NCBI GenBank assembly: GCA_020051815.1
Contig: JAGVQF010000149.1
Span: 1-7,008 of the forward strand
Length of the DNA: 7,008 bases
Direction of reading: 5' to 3'
DNA from: Candidatus Saganbacteria bacterium
GTDB taxonomy: Bacteria > Margulisbacteria > WOR-1 > O2-12-FULL-45-9 > XYB2-FULL-48-7
A model generated the notes under the pieces. That model was not told the DNA's origin. It saw only the letters and a program-made list of their open reading frames with translations, and did no database searches. Below, piece after piece: positions 3,800-7,008 of this stretch. The position numbers and the translations under genes were made by a program. Every line of letters begins with the position of its first letter. Positions within the stretch are counted from its first letter, which is position 1.

Positions 3800-6061
3800 T
3801 TAAACCTTTTTGCGGACAACTAACTTAAAATAATTCTCGATCGGCTCGACCTTAACATCCTGGCCGTCGTTTTCCAGGCTCTTGGGCACGTTCCTGATCG
3901 GCTCGCCGTCGTCGAGCAATATCTCGAGCACGTCACCAACATTCATCCCCTCAAGCCTGATCTTGGCCTTTACATAATTAATGGGACATGGCGTGCCGCG
4001 CAGGTCATAGACTTCGGCTGCCACCTTCTCCTTCTCCTTTTCCTTATCCTTACCTTCAAACCTGACCAGAAAGTTAAAACTGCTGTCCATCAGCCCGTAA
4101 ATATTTTTCACTTCTTCGTAGAACTTCTGCGCCCAGTCATAGGCCTGGTCCTTGGCGATACTGCCGGCCACAACATCCTTATAAATCGCTTCTAGGTCAC
4201 TAAAATCGGGCGCACAAATGCCCCCCTTGATGAACTTGTCGGCAAAAGCGGCGATCGCCTCTTTCTCATCTTTAGGGTCAACGCCGCGCACGACCAGGAG
4301 AGCGCGCGCCGCGTAAACCAGCGCCTCTTTGATGTTGGTCTTGGCCAGCGACTGTTTGGCGGAATTAAGATCGGACTCGATCATGTCGATGGCACCGGCG
4401 CCGCACTCGCCCTGCCCCAGCCCATCCATGGAAAAATCCTCGGTCCGGCCGGAGTCAACATAATAGCTGCGGTCGTCCTCATAGGCCGGCACGTGGGCGT
4501 ATTTCTTGACCAATTCCAGGAGCGGCGTTTTTTGCCCGCTGGAAAAATATTCGCCGACGAGATCGGGCACCGAGCGCGCCGGCACCATGCCGACCTCTAC
4601 CGCTAACTTTGTGTTTTCCGCGTTGGCTTTACCGCCGGTCCAGACTTTGTAGAACGGCACCGTCCGGTTATAAACCTTCTTGGCCGCGCCGGAAAAAGAC
4701 AAAGTTCCGAGCGGATGGTGGCCGCACGAATTGGAACAGCCGTTCAGATGAATTCTCACATCTTTTAGCTTCTCAAGATCGAGGTTGGCCGACTTTAATT
4801 TTTCGACCACGACCGGCGCCAGCGCGATCGCGTTGCAGATCCCCAGGTTGCAGGTCGTGGCCGCCTTGCAGCTGACGACATCAAGGATCGTCTCCGCGAA
4901 GAGAAAATCGGGCAGGATGGTTTTCAATTCATCATGGGCGAACGAAACTTTGTCGAAAGGGACATTTGTCATGATCAGATTCTGCCTCGGTGTCGCGCGA
5001 AAGATCACGCCCGGGATCTCTTCCCCCAGTTCGGCCAGCCTGATCAACTGGTCGGCCGTGATCTCGCCAAACGGCACGCGCAGTTTAATATAGTAGTAGC
5101 CCGCCTGCTTCTGCTCACCAAGGCTAAACTTGGTGAAATCGGCGTAATCACCCCCATCCCCTATCCCCTTCCCCCTTAATAAGGGGGAAGGGGAATAAGG
5201 GGTTAGGGGTTTAAGAGCGGGAAGCTCATCTACCCTTAACACAATATGCTCCTCGTCCTTGACACGCTTGAGTTCTTCGCGGTAAAGCTCGACGAACTTT
5301 TCCCAACCGAGATCCTCGATCAGGAAGCGCAGGCGATTGCGGTGGCGGTTCTTCCGGTTGCCGTGCTTGTTGAAAACATTCATCACCGCTTTCGCCACAT
5401 AGCCCGCTTCTGAAGCGTCGATTTTTTCATGTAAAACTTTACCTACCGCGCATTTAGCGCCCATGCCGCCGCCGCAGAGGACCTTTAGTCCATCTCCCAC
5501 CGCGACAAAACCGAGGTCGTTGACACCAACGGAGGCACAGTCGTCGCCGCAGCCGGAGAGAGCGAACTTTAGCTTTCTCGGCAGGTTAAAAGAATCATCA
5601 AGAGAAAGAAAATATTCCGTCAGTCCCCAGTTAAGCTTATAAACTTCATTTTTTTCATGCGGGCAGATACCCGAGAGATAGCAGGCGGTGATGCCGCGCA
5701 CGGTGTTGCCGCCGCCGCCGCGCGGGGAGACGTCGTAGCCGGCGAGATATTCGAGGATCGCGACCGGCTTCTCTTTGGGCACATTATGAATTTGGATGTC
5801 CTGGCGCGTCGTCAGGTGGAGTTTGCCGTCGGCGAATTTCTGCGCCGCTTCGCCGATCGCTTTAAGCTGCCCGGGGGTCATGATCCCGGCCGGCAGGCGC
5901 AGTCTCGACATCAGCATCTGGCCGCCGCGCTGGGCGTAATTGCCCCACGGCACGCGGATACCTTTAAAGAAAGCTTCTTTCAATTCACCCGCCGAGAATT
6001 TGATGAAACTCTCTTTATACTTCTTTCCGTCGTCAATAACTTTTCTTGGTAATTTAAACAT
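3800..6061 (-). CDS. Siroheme [4Fe-4S] sulfite (or nitrite) reductase fused to a TusA-like sulfur carrier
   Basis: This 753-residue protein is expected to reduce sulfite to sulfide (six electrons, probably from ferredoxin). It contains the two ferredoxin-like/reductase repeats of the family. The first has LTTRQDIQIH and C127-x5-C133 with C171-x3-C175 (SGCGDDC). The second has TPRQNLIMTNV and C398-x5-C404 with C442-x3-C446 (NGCSNSC), the classic siroheme-cluster ligands. A helical region at about 580-670 of unknown role and a Lys/Glu linker follow. The last 70 residues are a TusA/SirA-like domain with DLRGTPCPIN; C692 is the likely sulfur-carrying cysteine, and the motif is CPxN, not the usual CPxP. 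The start is the ATG at 6061 (MFKLPRK), which overlaps the hemL stop by 8 nt; a longer reading frame runs back into hemL but adds unrelated residues. Residues 285-304 are a palindrome-derived insert between the two repeats. Nitrite as substrate is possible, but the sulfur context favours sulfite. Confidence 0.93.
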   Translation of the reverse strand: MFKLPRKVIDDGKKYKESFIKFSAGELKEAFFKGIRVPWGNYAQRGGQMLMSRLRLPAGIMTPGQLKAIGEAAQKFADGKLHLTTRQDIQIHNVPKEKPVAILEYLAGYDVSPRGGGGNTVRGITACYLSGICPHEKNEVYKLNWGLTEYFLSLDDSFNLPRKLKFALSGCGDDCASVGVNDLGFVAVGDGLKVLCGGGMGAKCAVGKVLHEKIDASEAGYVAKAVMNVFNKHGNRKNRHRNRLRFLIEDLGWEKFVELYREELKRVKDEEHIVLRVDELPALKPLTPYSPSPLLRGKGIGDGGDYADFTKFSLGEQKQAGYYYIKLRVPFGEITADQLIRLAELGEEIPGVIFRATPRQNLIMTNVPFDKVSFAHDELKTILPDFLFAETILDVVSCKAATTCNLGICNAIALAPVVVEKLKSANLDLEKLKDVRIHLNGCSNSCGHHPLGTLSFSGAAKKVYNRTVPFYKVWTGGKANAENTKLAVEVGMVPARSVPDLVGEYFSSGQKTPLLELVKKYAHVPAYEDDRSYYVDSGRTEDFSMDGLGQGECGAGAIDMIESDLNSAKQSLAKTNIKEALVYAARALLVVRGVDPKDEKEAIAAFADKFIKGGICAPDFSDLEAIYKDVVAGSIAKDQAYDWAQKFYEEVKNIYGLMDSSFNFLVRFEGKDKEKEKEKVAAEVYDLRGTPCPINYVKAKIRLEGMNVGDVLEILLDDGEPIRNVPKSLENDGQDVKVEPIENYFKLVVRKKV
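5151..5209. repeat. In-frame palindromic repeat inserted inside the sulfite reductase gene
   Basis: The core is a perfect inverted repeat with 14-bp arms, 5165-5178 and 5180-5193, around a single base. Weaker complementarity extends through 5151-5164 and 5194-5209. The sequence is runs of C4-C5 on one side and G4-G5 on the other, unlike the surrounding codons. It keeps the reading frame and encodes about 20 low-complexity residues (PLTPYSPSPLLRGKG, then IGDGG) at protein positions 285-304, in the linker between the two reductase repeats. It resembles the dispersed palindromic elements known to sit in frame in genes, such as the Rickettsia palindromic elements, though I cannot assign a family. 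Confidence 0.85.
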
Positions 6062-7008
6062 TTTTATAAGCCCTGATCGTCGCTTCGATATCGCGCGAGC
6101 TGTGCGCGACAGAGACAAAATTCGCTTCTTTGGCCGAGGGCGTAAAATAGACGCCGCGCTCGATCATCTGCCAGAAGAAGCTCTTATAATCATCCATCGC
6201 AAAACTGAACATCGAGCCGACACGCTTCGTTTTAAACCCCAGCCCCTCAATTAGCGCCGCCGCCTTCTTTTCCAGCTCGGCGTAAACTTTCTTGCCCTTG
6301 AGGATCTTTAGGGCGGCCAGGCCCGCCGCCACCGTCACCGGGTTGCCGGAGAATGTCCCCGCCTGGTAGACCGGCCCAACAGGCGCCAGCAAACTCATAA
6401 TATCTCCTCGTCCGCCAAAAGCACCGACCGGCAGTCCCCCGCCGATGATCTTGCCCAGCGTCGTCAGGTCGGCCCTGACGCCGAATCTCTCTTGTGCCCC
6501 GCCGTAAGCGACGCGAAAGCCGGTGATCACTTCATCAAAGATAAGAAGCGAGCCATTCTCGTCAGCTATTTTTCGTAACCCGGCCAGGAATCCGGGTTCA
6601 GGGGGGATCACCCCAATATTGCCGGCCACCGGCTCAACAATTATCGCCGCCACGTCTTTCGAAATCAGCCGCCGGACCGAATCGAGCTCGTTATAATCGG
6701 CTTCGACATACGGCTGTTCCGACCAGCCGTGATAGCACTCTTTGAACTTAAGCACTTTCGTTCGCTTCGTGAACGCCTTGGCCAGCTTGAGCGCCCCCAT
6801 GACCGCTTCCGTCCCCGAATTGGTCAGGCGCAAAAATTCGATCGATGGCATGGCCTGGCAAATCTCCTTTGCCAGTTCGGTCTCGCCCGCCATATTCGTC
6901 CCAAAAGCGGTTCCCTCCGCCAAAACTTTCTTGACCGCCGAGGCAACTTTTGGGTTGGCGTGCCCCAGGATCATCGGACCATAGCCGCCGACATAATCGA
7001 TGTACCAC
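6054..7008 (-). CDS. hemL: Glutamate-1-semialdehyde 2,1-aminomutase (HemL), N terminus outside window
   Basis: The visible 317 residues start at WYIDYVGGYGPMILGH, so about 55 residues are missing at the right edge. HemL is a PLP enzyme that moves the amino group of glutamate-1-semialdehyde to make 5-aminolevulinate, the precursor of heme and siroheme. Support: TNSGTEAVMGALKLA, FDEVITGFR (PLP-contacting Asp), the PLP lysine in LGKIIGGGLPVGAFGGR (codon near 6450-6452), APVGPVYQAGTFSGNP and GVYFTPSAKEANFVSVAHS. Compared from memory with E. coli HemL it is about 50 residues short over this span. About 30 are missing after CYHGW, where the mobile active-site loop (AGSG...SPGVP) should be, and about 20 after GSMFSFAMDD. 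CYHGW also resembles other class III aminotransferases, so a changed specificity is possible. The gene overlaps the reductase start by 8 nt; supply of siroheme to that enzyme would explain the pairing. Confidence 0.9.
   Translation of the reverse strand, partial: WYIDYVGGYGPMILGHANPKVASAVKKVLAEGTAFGTNMAGETELAKEICQAMPSIEFLRLTNSGTEAVMGALKLAKAFTKRTKVLKFKECYHGWSEQPYVEADYNELDSVRRLISKDVAAIIVEPVAGNIGVIPPEPGFLAGLRKIADENGSLLIFDEVITGFRVAYGGAQERFGVRADLTTLGKIIGGGLPVGAFGGRGDIMSLLAPVGPVYQAGTFSGNPVTVAAGLAALKILKGKKVYAELEKKAAALIEGLGFKTKRVGSMFSFAMDDYKSFFWQMIERGVYFTPSAKEANFVSVAHSSRDIEATIRAYKNV

Noticed and set aside
5151..5209. Palindrome in the reductase as a frameshift or gene break
   Set aside because: The reading frame is open through it and all ligand motifs on both sides are in the same frame.
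6062..6118. Longer N terminus for the sulfite reductase starting at 6118
   Set aside because: The extra 19 residues lie inside the hemL coding region and do not resemble the reductase N terminus; the ATG at 6061 fits the family.

Overview
The window holds one long minus-strand gene cluster occupying about 223-7008 and the start of a separate minus-strand gene at the left edge. All genes read right to left. In transcription order they are: hemL (5' end cut off by the right edge), a siroheme sulfite reductase with a C-terminal TusA-like sulfur-carrier domain, a ThiS-like sulfur carrier fused to cysteine synthase (CysK), threonine synthase (ThrC), a free MoaD/ThiS-like sulfur carrier, and a MoeB/ThiF-type E1 activating enzyme. 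After that comes an AT-rich patch with a 30-bp-period repeat, and then the first 54 codons of a GxxExxY-family protein.

How the genes fit together (inference from families and order): HemL makes 5-aminolevulinate, the precursor of siroheme. Siroheme is the cofactor of the next gene's product, which reduces sulfite to sulfide. The E1 enzyme can adenylate the C-terminal glycine of ubiquitin-like sulfur carriers so that it becomes a thiocarboxylate. CysK and ThrC are PLP enzymes acting on activated serine or phosphohomoserine. The set reads as a protein-thiocarboxylate route for putting sulfide into amino acids. It resembles the CysO-CysM system of Mycobacterium and the HcyS/HcyF system of Wolinella, but has its own architecture: the carrier is fused to CysK, a second carrier ends in Gly-Gly-Ser-Arg, and no JAMM protease is visible.

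Gene packing is tight. hemL and the reductase overlap by 8 nt, thrC begins 4 nt after cysK, the free carrier begins 8 nt after thrC, and the carrier and E1 overlap by ATGA. The only real gap in the cluster, 3696-3799, holds a pair of related hairpins. A palindromic repeat is inserted in frame inside the reductase gene.

Organism: a bacterium with moderate G+C in the cluster, good Shine-Dalgarno sites and probably an anaerobic or ferredoxin-rich metabolism, since the reductase has no flavoprotein partner in view. I cannot name the phylum; an uncultured lineage is possible. The left 260 bases are much richer in A+T than the rest, suggesting a boundary with more mobile DNA.
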